Positions 13,460-22,461 of a stretch of 51,797 bases of DNA are shown piece after piece. Source of the DNA: Candidatus Alloscybalousia intestinigallinarum (GTDB taxonomy: Bacteria > Bacillota_I > Bacilli_A > RF39 > UBA660). The translations under genes and the position numbers were made by a program. The notes under the pieces were generated by a model. That model saw only the letters and a list, made by a program, of their open reading frames with translations. It did not search any database and was not told the origin of the DNA. Location of the stretch: assembly GCA_018716115.1 (NCBI GenBank), contig DVKF01000020.1:1-51797 (forward strand), given 5' to 3'. The first letter of the stretch is position 1, and each line of letters opens with the position of its first letter.

Positions 13460-15175
13460 TTACTCTAGACTTTTACTATTTTTTAAATCTAGATAGTACG
13501 GATCATTTTGTAGACTTTCTACGGTCCCATCCGCAACTTTTCTCCCCTTGTTAATTACGATTAAATGATCAACTTGATCCATGACTTCTTTCTTATGAGT
13601 AATTAAAATCACAGTATGCGTTTTCGCAAGTTTTTTTAATACCTTAATGACTTGTAGCGTGGTTTCTCTATCTAGTGATGAAGTAATTTCATCAAAAAGT
13701 AGGATTTCTGCTTTGGTTAATAAACATCTCGCTATACTTAAAAGTTGTTTTAATCTGGTCGAAATGTTCGCGCCATTTTCTTCAATCATTGTCTGATAAC
13801 CTTGTGGTAAAGCTAAGATTTCTTCTTCAATTCCTAGAGTTTGACATACTTCTTGTTGATGAGTGGTGTTTCTATCTACTAAACTTAGATTATCGTGAAT
13901 ACTCATATTAAACAGCAAACTTTTCTGGGTTACGACACTTACATTGGCTTTGTAGATGTTTTCTTGGTAAGAAAAAATATCTTTAGAATCGATTAAAATC
14001 ACTCCAGAAGTTGGCTGATATAATCTTAAAATATGGTTTAAAATGGTACTTTTTCCACTTCCACTTCGACCAACAATAGCGGTTAATTCTTTCGGTTTAA
14101 CCACAAAACTTACATCTTGTAAGACTTTTTTATTTCCATAAGAAGTATAAACATGTTTAAATTCTAGACTGCCTTCAATATCATCTGTTGTATCACTACC
14201 AAATTCAATTTTTTTAGGATGATATTGAAACAAATCGTAGATACGTTCTACTGATATCTTGTTGTTGATCATCGCCTTGATACAACTTTCTAACATATAT
14301 TTTAAATCACTGGTTAACATAGAAAAGTAACCGATGACTAAAACTATTTTATCTACTGTATATTCACCTTTGAATAGTAAAAATAAAGTAACTAAATAAA
14401 TCGCAATCTCACCTAGTTCTAGAATTAATTGTGAGAAGTTGCTTTGTAAATCGGCATAACGCCTCTTTTTCCCATAGTTATCGCAAAATTTATTATTGGC
14501 TTGTAAGAAATGTTGGTAATATTTATCTTCCATGTTGTAGGCTTTCATCTCTTCAAGGGATTCCATTTCTTCGATTAAAATACCCGCAATCTTATCTTGA
14601 TACTTTCTTTGTTTATGTAAATATTCAATGACTTTATTATTAAAAATACAGGTAACTATCAAATAAAATAGGGAAAAAATTAAGACTAAGGCCCCTAAAA
14701 ATAAGGAATTTGTCGCTACTAGGGCGATGACAACGAGAATTTTAATAAACGTGATAATTACATCACTCAAATTATCGTTTAACTCTACTACTTTCCAAAT
14801 ATCACTAGAAGTGGCTTGAAGAATTTCATCAATATTTTTTGTTTTCGTAAATTCGAGGTCATAAGTAGATAATTTGTCGTAACATTTCTGTTTTAGATTC
14901 GTATAACAGTACTGTGAATCTTTAGCTGCACCATAATAATTGAAATAGTAGAAAAATACTTTTAGCGTTGTGGCAAGAAAGAAATAAAAGATCCAAAGAG
15001 ATGTACTTTGATAATCATTTATGGTTAAATACTTTACGATATTCGCTGCGGAAATAGGGATAAAAACACTCGCAATGGTTGCGAAAATTTTAGAAAGAAT
15101 AATCATGCAAAAATTACTTTTATAAAGAGGAATGATGGACCATAATTTGCGGTAAGTCTCTATTAATGCTTTCAT
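13460..15175 (-). CDS. ABC exporter half-transporter, subunit B (degenerate signature motif)
   Basis: A 571-residue half-transporter with six membrane helices in the first 300 residues and a C-terminal ATPase domain. Walker A is GRSGSGKS near residue 365, the Q-loop VTQKSLLF follows, Walker B is LLFDEITSSLD with the catalytic Glu, and the switch His is in ITHKKE. The ABC signature is degenerate: NISTRLKQ instead of LSGGQ. It starts at ATG 15175, overlapping the stop of the partner gene by ATGA, with GAGGAGG upstream; the longer frame to 15238 lies inside the partner. The partner has the complementary defects, so the two must form one heterodimer with one active and one inactive ATP site. Cargo is unknown; drugs, lipids or peptides are typical. 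Confidence 0.88.
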   Translation of the reverse strand: MKALIETYRKLWSIIPLYKSNFCMIILSKIFATIASVFIPISAANIVKYLTINDYQSTSLWIFYFFLATTLKVFFYYFNYYGAAKDSQYCYTNLKQKCYDKLSTYDLEFTKTKNIDEILQATSSDIWKVVELNDNLSDVIITFIKILVVIALVATNSLFLGALVLIFSLFYLIVTCIFNNKVIEYLHKQRKYQDKIAGILIEEMESLEEMKAYNMEDKYYQHFLQANNKFCDNYGKKRRYADLQSNFSQLILELGEIAIYLVTLFLLFKGEYTVDKIVLVIGYFSMLTSDLKYMLESCIKAMINNKISVERIYDLFQYHPKKIEFGSDTTDDIEGSLEFKHVYTSYGNKKVLQDVSFVVKPKELTAIVGRSGSGKSTILNHILRLYQPTSGVILIDSKDIFSYQENIYKANVSVVTQKSLLFNMSIHDNLSLVDRNTTHQQEVCQTLGIEEEILALPQGYQTMIEENGANISTRLKQLLSIARCLLTKAEILLFDEITSSLDRETTLQVIKVLKKLAKTHTVILITHKKEVMDQVDHLIVINKGRKVADGTVESLQNDPYYLDLKNSKSLE

Positions 15176-16875
15176 CTTGCTTCCTCCTCTCTTTTTGCTT
15201 CTTGAAACTCTATCCATTCTCTTTGAGAGTGATAACAAGTAGCTTGTCCTTTTTCTAAATAGATAATTTGATCAGCCGCTTTAATAAGATCATCCCGATT
15301 GGTAATGACAAGGAGAGTATGATCTTCTTTTAGACGTTTCAATAAGGAAACAATTTGACTGGTTGTCTTAGGATCTAACGAGGCAGTTACATCATCCATT
15401 AATAAGATTTCGGCGTTAGTTAGTAAGGCTCTTGCAATCGCGAGTAATTGTTTCTGTCCACCAGATAAATTTCTAGCATTTTGGTGAAGTACGGTTTTAT
15501 AGTTCTTTTCTAAACTCATGATAAATTCATGGATTCCTACTTCTTGACAAGCTTGTATCTGTTCTTTACGATTACTATTTACTAAACGAAGATTCTGGTA
15601 GATACTCATATTATAAAAATAAGGATTTTGTTTTACAACTGTGATATTAGAAGCATAAATATCACTACTATAATCATAAATATTTCGGCCATCTAAATAA
15701 ATTTTCCCATTATCTAAAGGATAGAAGCGTAGTAATAAATCAAAAATTGTCGTCTTACCACTTCCACTTTCTCCAACGATAACATTTAACGTGTTGGGTT
15801 TTACGGAAAAACTAATCTGATCTAAAATTGTCCTACTATTATATTGATAGGATACCCGATCAAAAGTGATTGCCCCATAAATTTCATTTCCTTCGTAATT
15901 ACCGAATAATGTTCCAATATCATCTTGGAAGTTTAATACTTCACTTACTCTTTCCACCGAAATAGAATACTCTTTGATTTCTTGGTAAGCCGTTAGCATT
16001 TCCGTTAAACTTTCTATCAATTGATCATAGTAGCCAATCACTAAAATCACTAGTTCTATTTTAGTATTAAAATACATCATGAAAAGTAATAAAATAATAT
16101 ATAGTAATACTTTTGTATATTGAGGAAAAAGTGTACTCGTGTTCTCATTATGTACATAGTATTTTCTCTTTTTATAATAAGCTTTTGTATAGCGATTTAA
16201 AATCGTTTTTAATTTTTTTTGTAGCTGTTTTTGAATCGGTAGAGTTTTGATTTCTTTTAATGCCTTTAGTTCCTCGATATAAACATCATTTGTTTTATCA
16301 TGATGCATCTTCTGAATTTTTACATACTTAGTGAATTGCTTAGTTGTATAAGTAACAAATAAAATATAGAGAATAGACGACACTAATATAATTAATCCAA
16401 AGATAAAATGAGCTCTAACCACCAAGAAGAAGACAAGAATTACCATGAAGATTGTCGAAAAGAAAACACAAACCGAATCTAGTAATAAACAAAAGCTAGG
16501 AATATCATCTCCAACTAATGTTAGTACCTTTCCTTTATCTACTCCTTTAGAAAAATGTCTAGAAGATTTTTTAATCTTATAGAAAAGTTTTTGATATAAA
16601 GCACTTGTATAATAATATTGTAGTTTACTGTAAAAAAGATAATTAAAGTAAAAGATAATTTCATAAACAACATAACTTATTCCTAAAAACAAAGTTGCTT
16701 GATAGGCAAGGGAAGAAATATTTTGCGTGGCATATTTGATAATTTCGCTCGCAAAATAAGGAAAAAGGACCATAACGGCATAACCTAATATACAACTAAA
16801 AAGCATAGCTAAAGTTAGTAATTTCTTAGCTGGAACCACTTGGAAATCACAAATCATTTCTTTAATAAACTGCAT
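15172..16875 (-). CDS. ABC exporter half-transporter, subunit A (degenerate Walker B and H-loop)
   Basis: A 567-residue half-transporter: six membrane helices in the first 310 residues and an ATPase domain. Walker A is GESGSGKT near residue 370, and the signature is canonical (LSGGQKQLLAIARA, near 468). Walker B reads LLMDDVTASLD, with Asp in place of the catalytic Glu, and the switch histidine is replaced by Asn in ITNRDD. These are the standard marks of the degenerate site partner in heterodimeric exporters. ATG 16875 follows GGGTGGGAG. It is the first gene of the unit A-B-PHP. The gap upstream (16876-17165) holds AT-rich promoter sequence and no gene. Confidence 0.88.
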   Translation of the reverse strand: MQFIKEMICDFQVVPAKKLLTLAMLFSCILGYAVMVLFPYFASEIIKYATQNISSLAYQATLFLGISYVVYEIIFYFNYLFYSKLQYYYTSALYQKLFYKIKKSSRHFSKGVDKGKVLTLVGDDIPSFCLLLDSVCVFFSTIFMVILVFFLVVRAHFIFGLIILVSSILYILFVTYTTKQFTKYVKIQKMHHDKTNDVYIEELKALKEIKTLPIQKQLQKKLKTILNRYTKAYYKKRKYYVHNENTSTLFPQYTKVLLYIILLLFMMYFNTKIELVILVIGYYDQLIESLTEMLTAYQEIKEYSISVERVSEVLNFQDDIGTLFGNYEGNEIYGAITFDRVSYQYNSRTILDQISFSVKPNTLNVIVGESGSGKTTIFDLLLRFYPLDNGKIYLDGRNIYDYSSDIYASNITVVKQNPYFYNMSIYQNLRLVNSNRKEQIQACQEVGIHEFIMSLEKNYKTVLHQNARNLSGGQKQLLAIARALLTNAEILLMDDVTASLDPKTTSQIVSLLKRLKEDHTLLVITNRDDLIKAADQIIYLEKGQATCYHSQREWIEFQEAKREEEAR

Positions 16876-17165
16876 ACTCCCACCCTACTACTTTCATATC
16901 TTATCTTCATTTTATCATAGTTTGAGTAAAGAAGGAATTCTTTGTTTGATTTTAACTTTAAAACTAAAAAAGAAAGATGATTGATATTAGGATAATTTTG
17001 ATTTGAGGTATTCAAAATCATTATCCGTTCCGCTTATTCTTTATCTTAAATTTTTCTTATATTGATTTTTTCAGTCCAGTATAAACATAAATTTTGGCAC
17101 TTTTCTAAAAAAATGCTTTATTTTTTAGAATTTCTATGCTATATTATATGGGTAATCAAATTTAT

Positions 17166-17241
17166 GGGCTGTTAGCTCAGTTGGTAGAGCAACTGACTCT
17201 TAATCAGTGGGTCTAGGGTTCGAATCCCTAACAGCCCACCA
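17166..17241 (+). tRNA. tRNA-Lys (anticodon CTT)
   Basis: A 76-nt cloverleaf with CCA encoded. Acceptor arms GGGCTGT and ACAGCCC, D arm GCTCAGTTGGTAGAGC, anticodon stem ACTGA/TCAGT around loop CTCTTAA, T loop TTCGAAT. It reads AAG. A TATATT/TATTAT box lies about 20 bp upstream, but no good -35 was found. A strong terminator follows 12 bp after the 3' end. Confidence 0.97.
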
Positions 17242-17252
17242 TAATTTGTCTT

Positions 17253-17277
17253 AAAGACCGTGATCGGTCTTTTTTGT
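17253..17277 (+). terminator. terminator of tRNA-Lys
   Basis: Stem AAAGACCG (17253-17260) with CGGTCTTT, 4-nt loop TGAT, followed by a T-run. Confidence 0.9.
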
Positions 17278-17469
17278 TTTGTTTTTATTTTCCTATTTTC
17301 TTTCTACCTAATTATTGATATAATTTAATCATGATATACTTCATATATATTTCAACAAAAGATCTGTTCACAGAAGGTTTATATCAAATTTATATTGAGG
17401 AGGTTGATCAAAAAGGAACTTTTTTGAATAAATCAAATAAAATATTAAAAACGATGGAGGTAGAAGAAA

Positions 17470-17913
17470 ATGAAAAATAAAATTATTTTAGGAATGGTAA
17501 TGGGGGCTATTTTAGTTGGTGCTACAGGATGTGATGAAGGTAGAACGCTAACCTGTACAAACGAAGCAGATGAAGAAGGAGCTAAACTTTCTCAACAAGT
17601 AATTGTTTCTTTTGACAAAAACGAAAATATATCTCATGTAAAAGTTACTTCAGTAGTAGAAGCAGATGATGATTATGCGGATGAGATGGATGATTACGAA
17701 GATATGGTAAAGGATAGCATCGAAGATAATGATGAGGAACATTTAAAAATGACTTATAAAAGAAATGGCAATACTTTATCACAAGTAACCGAATACTATG
17801 TCAATCAAATGAGTGATGAAGAAAAAGAAAATAATGGCTTCGATGATCCTGATGAAAATTCTTATGATGCCTTAAAAGAAAACTTCGAAGATCAAGGTTA
17901 TACTTGTAAGTAA
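17470..17913 (+). CDS. small acidic lipoprotein, function unknown
   Basis: The 147-residue product begins with a lipoprotein signal peptide (KIILGMVMGAILVGATGC; lipobox VGATGC, cleavage before Cys21). The mature part has a Cys pair (TCTNE near the start and YTCK at the very end) that may form a disulfide, and a very acidic middle (EADDDYADEMDDYEDMVKDSIEDNDEE). The size and an early LTCT pattern resemble DUF1307/YehR-type lipoproteins, but this is a weak resemblance. ATG 17470 follows GGAGG. It is a single plus-strand gene behind tRNA-Lys and shares a bidirectional terminator with the minus-strand gene downstream. Confidence 0.7.
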   Translation: MKNKIILGMVMGAILVGATGCDEGRTLTCTNEADEEGAKLSQQVIVSFDKNENISHVKVTSVVEADDDYADEMDDYEDMVKDSIEDNDEEHLKMTYKRNGNTLSQVTEYYVNQMSDEEKENNGFDDPDENSYDALKENFEDQGYTCK

Positions 17914-17940
17914 TTTTTCTTAGGAATTAAAATTTTAAAT

Positions 17941-17976
17941 AAAAAAACTCTTCCCTATTTAGGAGGAGCTTTTTTA
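17941..17976. terminator. bidirectional terminator
   Basis: CTCTTCC (17948-17954) pairs with GGAGGAG (17962-17968) with one G-T pair, flanked by a run of A on the left and T on the right, so it can work for the lipoprotein gene and the convergent gene ending at 17974. Confidence 0.8.
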
Positions 17977-18507
17977 TGCCAAACTTTCTTTTAATTCAGT
18001 AGCTTGACGGTTAATTTTATGGATTAACTCATCTATTTTCTTTAAATTTAATAATTGTCTTGATGTTTTATTTTGAAGATTCTCTTCTACAAAATTGAAA
18101 TCCCCTACAATTAATTTATTTCTTTCTTCAATAATTCCATAAGTGTAATCTTGGTAGTTTTCTACTAAATCTTGTTGTTTTACTTGAGTAAATTCAGAGA
18201 TAGGATAGAAATCTAAATTATCCAATATTTTTTCATCATAACGCTTATAGTAAAAATTAGATTCACAATGATAACGAAAGAAATGTTCTTTATATAAACT
18301 ATTTTCTCGATTAATATAGGCATCTATTTCTTCGTCTTGCTCCGCATCTTGTAGGGTAACCAATAGTTTCAATAATTCTCCAAAATCTTTAGACATATAT
18401 TTCAAATAATAATTTTCCCCATCATAATAGACTGGTGTTACTAAAATAGAATGGTCTTTATCTAAATTTTTTGATTCAATTACGCCGATAATTTCTTTTT
18501 CTTTCAT
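17974..18507 (-). CDS. uncharacterised soluble protein
   Basis: This 177-residue protein is not recognised. It lacks signal peptide and membrane helices. It starts with a strand-rich part (EIIGVIESKNLD, HSILVTPVYYDGENYYLKYM) and ends in amphipathic helices (SRQLLNLKKIDELIHKINRQATELKESL). Tyr, Asp and Glu are frequent. It follows ddl's upstream neighbours only in the sense of lying 88 bp downstream of the ddl stop, on the same strand, so read-through from the cell-wall operon is possible. No catalytic residues can be proposed. Confidence 0.5.
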   Translation of the reverse strand: MKEKEIIGVIESKNLDKDHSILVTPVYYDGENYYLKYMSKDFGELLKLLVTLQDAEQDEEIDAYINRENSLYKEHFFRYHCESNFYYKRYDEKILDNLDFYPISEFTQVKQQDLVENYQDYTYGIIEERNKLIVGDFNFVEENLQNKTSRQLLNLKKIDELIHKINRQATELKESLA

Positions 18508-18595
18508 TTCTCTTCACCTTGCGTTATATCATAGCACAAGCTTATTTTTAAAGGCAAGAAAAAAGAGATCTTTTTTGAACCCTTTTCCTGGAAAT

Positions 18596-19813
18596 TTATT
18601 TACGAAGGGATTTTATCCCTTTACTTCCTTTACTACCAAACTCACTGAATCCTTTTAAAATGTTGGTGTCGAAAGAGTGGGTTTTTGTGATGCGATGTTT
18701 GTAATCTTTGATTCCAATATTTACTAAATCATCTAGTAACTCTGAATACTCTTTACCAATAGGCTCCCATAGATAGAAAGATAATGATCCTGGTATATTA
18801 TTAATCTCATTAATGTATGGTTTATTGGTTTTGGTATCGACTAAGAAGTCAATTCTTACTACACCCGAAGTTTTTAGGGCTTTACAAGCTTTTAAAGCGA
18901 TTTCTTCAATCTTTTCTTTTAGTTTATCTTCAAGTGGGGCTGGAATGATTCTGTCTGTTGATACCATTCCTTTAGAACTCTTATATTTCATGCCATGTTT
19001 ACCTTTGGTTTTGCCACCACCGATATATTTATCTTCATAGGTTAAGAAAGCACTTTTGGGAATTACTTGTTCAATCGCACTTAATTGATAGTTTTCATAA
19101 TTACCTAAGACACTGATATTGACTTCCATCAAATTTTCTACTACTTTTTCGACCACAATACGATTATCATAGCTAATAGCGGTATCGATTGCTTCTTTTA
19201 ATTCTTCTCTGTCTTTAGCTACACTAATACCAACACTACTTCCTAATAAACATGGTTTTACAATTACCGGATATTTTAAATGTTCTATTTTTTCAATCAC
19301 TTCTTCACTATCGTCTTGGTATTCACTATCATAGAACCATACATAATCGGCAATTGGTAATTCTTCCGCTTTAAATATTTGCTTCATATAGATTTTATCT
19401 TGACCAACCACTGATGCATAGACATCTCCACCAACATATGGTACGCCAATAGATTGTAAATATCCTTGTAAAGTTCCGTCTTCTACATTGGTTCCATGTA
19501 CGATTGGGAAAACAATGTCTACTTCTTTTACAATTCTTTTGAAAATTCCTTTCTTGTTTTGAAGAACAAAATGGCCGTCTTTTGCATATAACACCACATT
19601 TTTACAGTATCTCTTTAGTAAATCCATATCCTGGAAAGTATCGATATCTTTAAGGGATTCCCCTGTATACCATTCACGATTTTTCGCTATATAGATGGGA
19701 ATAATTTCATATTTTTCGGTATCCATTTTATTCATCGCTTGGATAGCTGAAATAATACTTACTTCATGTTCTACACTTTCTCCACCAAATATAACGCCTA
19801 ATTTAATTTTCAT
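18596..19813 (-). CDS. ddl: D-alanine--D-alanine ligase
   Basis: This ATP-grasp ligase joins two D-Ala for the pentapeptide stem of peptidoglycan precursors. Visible motifs: FGGESVEHEVSIISA at the N-terminus, VHGTNVEDGTLQGYLQSIGVPYVG, VKPCLLGSSVGIS for ATP binding, the TYEDKY omega-loop with the Lys-Tyr expected for D-Ala rather than D-lactate specificity, and INEINNIPGSLSFY near the end. At 405 residues it is longer than usual (about 350), with a Gly/Ser/Lys tail ending SKGIKSLRK. ATG 19813 is chosen because AGGAGTG lies directly upstream; GTG at 19822 is part of that site. It follows the MurF-like gene by 11 bp, as Ddl supplies its substrate. Confidence 0.93.
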   Translation of the reverse strand: MKIKLGVIFGGESVEHEVSIISAIQAMNKMDTEKYEIIPIYIAKNREWYTGESLKDIDTFQDMDLLKRYCKNVVLYAKDGHFVLQNKKGIFKRIVKEVDIVFPIVHGTNVEDGTLQGYLQSIGVPYVGGDVYASVVGQDKIYMKQIFKAEELPIADYVWFYDSEYQDDSEEVIEKIEHLKYPVIVKPCLLGSSVGISVAKDREELKEAIDTAISYDNRIVVEKVVENLMEVNISVLGNYENYQLSAIEQVIPKSAFLTYEDKYIGGGKTKGKHGMKYKSSKGMVSTDRIIPAPLEDKLKEKIEEIALKACKALKTSGVVRIDFLVDTKTNKPYINEINNIPGSLSFYLWEPIGKEYSELLDDLVNIGIKDYKHRITKTHSFDTNILKGFSEFGSKGSKGIKSLRK

Positions 19814-19824
19814 TTTATTCACTC

Positions 19825-21420
19825 CTATTCATTATAAAGATCTGGTAAATCATTTTCAAATAAAGCATATAAAGCTTTATCTGTGCTCATGGTTTGTAAT
19901 AAGGTGTAAGCATCGTAAACACTATTTACTACATAAATTTTGCCTTTATCGAAATTCCCTTCGACGATGCCTTTAAAAATAGGTTTTGTTCTTTTCTCAC
20001 CGACTAAAATTACACAGTCAGCTACTTTACTAATCTGATTACCGAAGATTTGATTTAACTCTTCTTCCTTTTCTCCTAGCTCTGTCATACCTGGAGTTAC
20101 TACTACTTTCTTTCCTGGCATCATCGCTAGAACATCTAAAGCCGCTTTAGCACCGACTGGATTGGAATTATAAGCATCATTGATTTGATACATATAACCG
20201 TAATTTCTAAGTTCTAGACGACTTTCAATCGGTTTTACTTTTTTCACTCCTTTTTCTAGTTCACTAATCGACATGCCAAATTCTTTTCCTAAGGCAATTC
20301 CAGCTAAGATATTGTAGATATTATGATTACCTAAAAGTTTGGTTTCAAAAGGATAACGTTTGTCATCACCTTTGAAGACTACATCAAATTTGCTTCCTTT
20401 GTAGTTACATCTAATATTTTCTGCATAAATATCTACATCCTTATTATCGATTCCAATCCACACTTTTTTGCATTTGCTTTGAATTGGATACGATAACTGC
20501 TTAGGATCATCGCCATTTAGTACCGCGATTCCATCATCTGGTAAACTTTCAATCAGCTCAAATTTTGTTTTCATAATATTTTCCGCACTACCAAATGTCT
20601 CTAGATGAGCAAGCCCTATTCGTGTTAAAATTCCATATTTAGGGTGGACCATATCACATAGTTTTTTAATTTCTCCTCTTTTATAAGCACCCATTTCGGC
20701 GATGAATACTTCATCAAATTTATCTAGATAGTTATTGATTGTGATCATTAACCCATATTCAGTATTTAAATTTTTAGGGGTTGGTCTCGTAATATATTTT
20801 AAATTTAAGATATCACTCAAGATATTTTTACTACTTGTCTTTCCATAACTTCCAGTAATGCCAATTACTTTTAAGTGATTCATACTACGTAATTTTTTCT
20901 TTGCTTTGGTTTCATAGTACTTATAGACAAACTTCTCGATTGGAGTATTGATGATTTTTGCTAAGAAGACAACAAGATAACTAAAATAAGTAAGTATAGC
21001 CGATAACAGTAACATCAAGTAACCATTTCGATAATCCACTAAATAGAAAATAAGGGGAATGAAAAATAAAATGGTCAAAGTAACGATTAACCTTCTTACT
21101 CGTTTTGTAATGACAAGGGGTTTTTTCGTTTTTTCAGATTTATATAAAGAAAGTAACCGGAGGGCTTCTCCAATATAAGCAACGATTGCTAAACTCGCAA
21201 AAATAATTGAGGTATCATTATTTAAGTAGTAAGCAATTAAAAGTAATAATAACGATAATAAATCTAGAGAAATAAATACTTGTTTACTATTTCTTTTTAA
21301 CCATTTTAGATAACGGTTATTTTCATTATATAAATTTTGTTGTAACATGTGAAGCGACTTCTTATTTTTTATAATAGTAAAGATCATCATCACGATAAAA
21401 GTAATTGTATAAATATTCAT
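19825..21420 (-). CDS. murF: membrane-anchored MurF-like Mur ligase
   Basis: The C-terminal 360 residues are a Mur ligase: GITGSYGKTSSKN is the ATP loop (about residue 188), IAEMGAYKRGEI, RIGLAHLETFGS, VLNGDD, NDAYNSNPVG and VVTPGMTELG are all MurF-type motifs. The catalysed step would add D-Ala-D-Ala to UDP-MurNAc-tripeptide. The N-terminal 170 residues are unusual: instead of the soluble MurF UDP-binding domain there are about five membrane helices with basic loops. This ties the ligase to the membrane, where MraY and lipid II synthesis take place. It overlaps the hydrolase gene by ATGA and leads into ddl, matching its proposed substrate. Another Mur ligase-like function (for example amidation or a polyglutamate-type reaction) is less likely. 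Confidence 0.8.
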   Translation of the reverse strand: MNIYTITFIVMMIFTIIKNKKSLHMLQQNLYNENNRYLKWLKRNSKQVFISLDLLSLLLLLIAYYLNNDTSIIFASLAIVAYIGEALRLLSLYKSEKTKKPLVITKRVRRLIVTLTILFFIPLIFYLVDYRNGYLMLLLSAILTYFSYLVVFLAKIINTPIEKFVYKYYETKAKKKLRSMNHLKVIGITGSYGKTSSKNILSDILNLKYITRPTPKNLNTEYGLMITINNYLDKFDEVFIAEMGAYKRGEIKKLCDMVHPKYGILTRIGLAHLETFGSAENIMKTKFELIESLPDDGIAVLNGDDPKQLSYPIQSKCKKVWIGIDNKDVDIYAENIRCNYKGSKFDVVFKGDDKRYPFETKLLGNHNIYNILAGIALGKEFGMSISELEKGVKKVKPIESRLELRNYGYMYQINDAYNSNPVGAKAALDVLAMMPGKKVVVTPGMTELGEKEEELNQIFGNQISKVADCVILVGEKRTKPIFKGIVEGNFDKGKIYVVNSVYDAYTLLQTMSTDKALYALFENDLPDLYNE

Positions 21421-22148
21421 GATTTCACCTCTTTAAAGAATTCATTTAAAATGCTTACAACTCGTGGTAAAGCTTCTAAATAGGCATAGTGGGTATACCC
21501 TTCTAGCTCAATTAAGGCACCATCTTTTAGTAATTTTTCTAGTTTTCTAGCATCTTCTATTGGCGCAGCTTCATCATTCGTCCCCCAGATTAATAAAGTG
21601 GGACAGGTAATTTTTTTCGCATATTCGCTTAAATCTTGATTGACGATTTTAACAAATGATTCTCTTAGAATGGGAGATGCTTTTTTATAGTCTTCTGAAC
21701 CGATGTAGTTTTTGGCAAACTCTCCTATTTTTTTCATGCCTGGTATTTTTTTCATTGTCTTTAAGAATTTCTCTTTTGGTGATGTTTTTTGTTCTCGAAC
21801 ACAAGGACTACCAAATAGTACTAGTTTTTCGACTTCGTGTCTACTTGCATAAATGATAGCTACTCTTCCCCCAAAAGAATGTCCAATTAGAATTGGTTTT
21901 TTTACATTTACTGTTTCTAAGAACTCAGCTACACATTCTTCGTAATCTTCTATTGACCAAGCAACTTTTAAGTCATCACTTTGGCCAAATCCTGGAAAGT
22001 CGATAATTGTAATTCGATAATTTGGAAACTCTTTGGCAAGTGGTTGCATCATTGCGATATTTTGGCCCCAGCCGTGTAATAATACAATATCCTTACCACT
22101 ACCATATTGTATGTAATTGATGTTCAAATCTCTAATCTTTATTGACAT
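21417..22148 (-). CDS. alpha/beta hydrolase in the murF-ddl operon
   Basis: The 243-residue cytoplasmic protein is a standard alpha/beta hydrolase: oxyanion region LLHGWGQN, the nucleophile elbow GHSFGG (Ser near residue 93), the acid Asp in WGTNDEAAP and the His in GYTHYAYLE. The cap region is small and basic. It is first in an operon with murF and ddl, overlapping murF by ATGA, and has an extended -10 promoter about 16 bp before its start. Proximity suggests an envelope role such as removal of an acyl or amide group from a precursor or lipid; the family does not reveal the substrate. Confidence 0.85.
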   Translation of the reverse strand: MSIKIRDLNINYIQYGSGKDIVLLHGWGQNIAMMQPLAKEFPNYRITIIDFPGFGQSDDLKVAWSIEDYEECVAEFLETVNVKKPILIGHSFGGRVAIIYASRHEVEKLVLFGSPCVREQKTSPKEKFLKTMKKIPGMKKIGEFAKNYIGSEDYKKASPILRESFVKIVNQDLSEYAKKITCPTLLIWGTNDEAAPIEDARKLEKLLKDGALIELEGYTHYAYLEALPRVVSILNEFFKEVKS

Positions 22149-22163
22149 TATATCACCAAAATC

Positions 22164-22172
22164 ATTATACCA
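22164..22172 (-). promoter_or_regulatory. extended -10 promoter of the hydrolase-murF-ddl operon
   Basis: TGGTATAAT on the minus strand. A GATAACGAATA sequence, one mismatch from the recurring 11-mer, lies 9 bp further upstream and covers the -35 region. The leader would be only about 10 nt before GGTGAT. Confidence 0.65.
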
Positions 22173-22403
22173 TTTTTTTATTCGTTATCCTAATAATTTT
22201 ATGACATTTTTTCTTCTTTCAACATCTACTTTATAGGAATTTAATTCTTAGAATTTATTAAGATATTTGATTAGCCATTTTTTTACCCGAGAGAGTATCT
22301 GAGTTTGAACGTTATTATGATCTATAAGTCGTTTATTCATAGCTAGAAAGTTAATTTAAAGAAGCTATTTTCTAAGGTATAAATGAAAGAATCGTTTTGA
22401 GAC

Positions 22404-22431
22404 TTGACAGCCTAAACAAAAGCAATATAAT
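22404..22431 (+). promoter_or_regulatory. consensus sigma-A promoter for the unknown plus-strand gene
   Basis: Perfect TTGACA (22404-22409), 16 bp, perfect TATAAT (22426-22431). GGGAGG follows about 15 bp later. Confidence 0.85.
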
Positions 22432-22461
22432 AAAATTAATATTTAGGGAGGAAATAGATTG

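Larger units (their letters stand above)
22149..22461. other. divergent intergenic region
   Basis: A 313-bp gap between the divergent hydrolase (minus) and an unknown plus-strand gene. It holds the promoter of each gene, near its two ends. The middle (about 22200-22390) has AT-rich sequence without an ORF, hairpin or known RNA that I can recognise. Confidence 0.5.

Noticed and set aside
18545-18595. AAAAAAGAGATCTTTTTT hairpin after ddl
   Set aside because: Loop of two bases and only A/T arms; too weak for a terminator claim.
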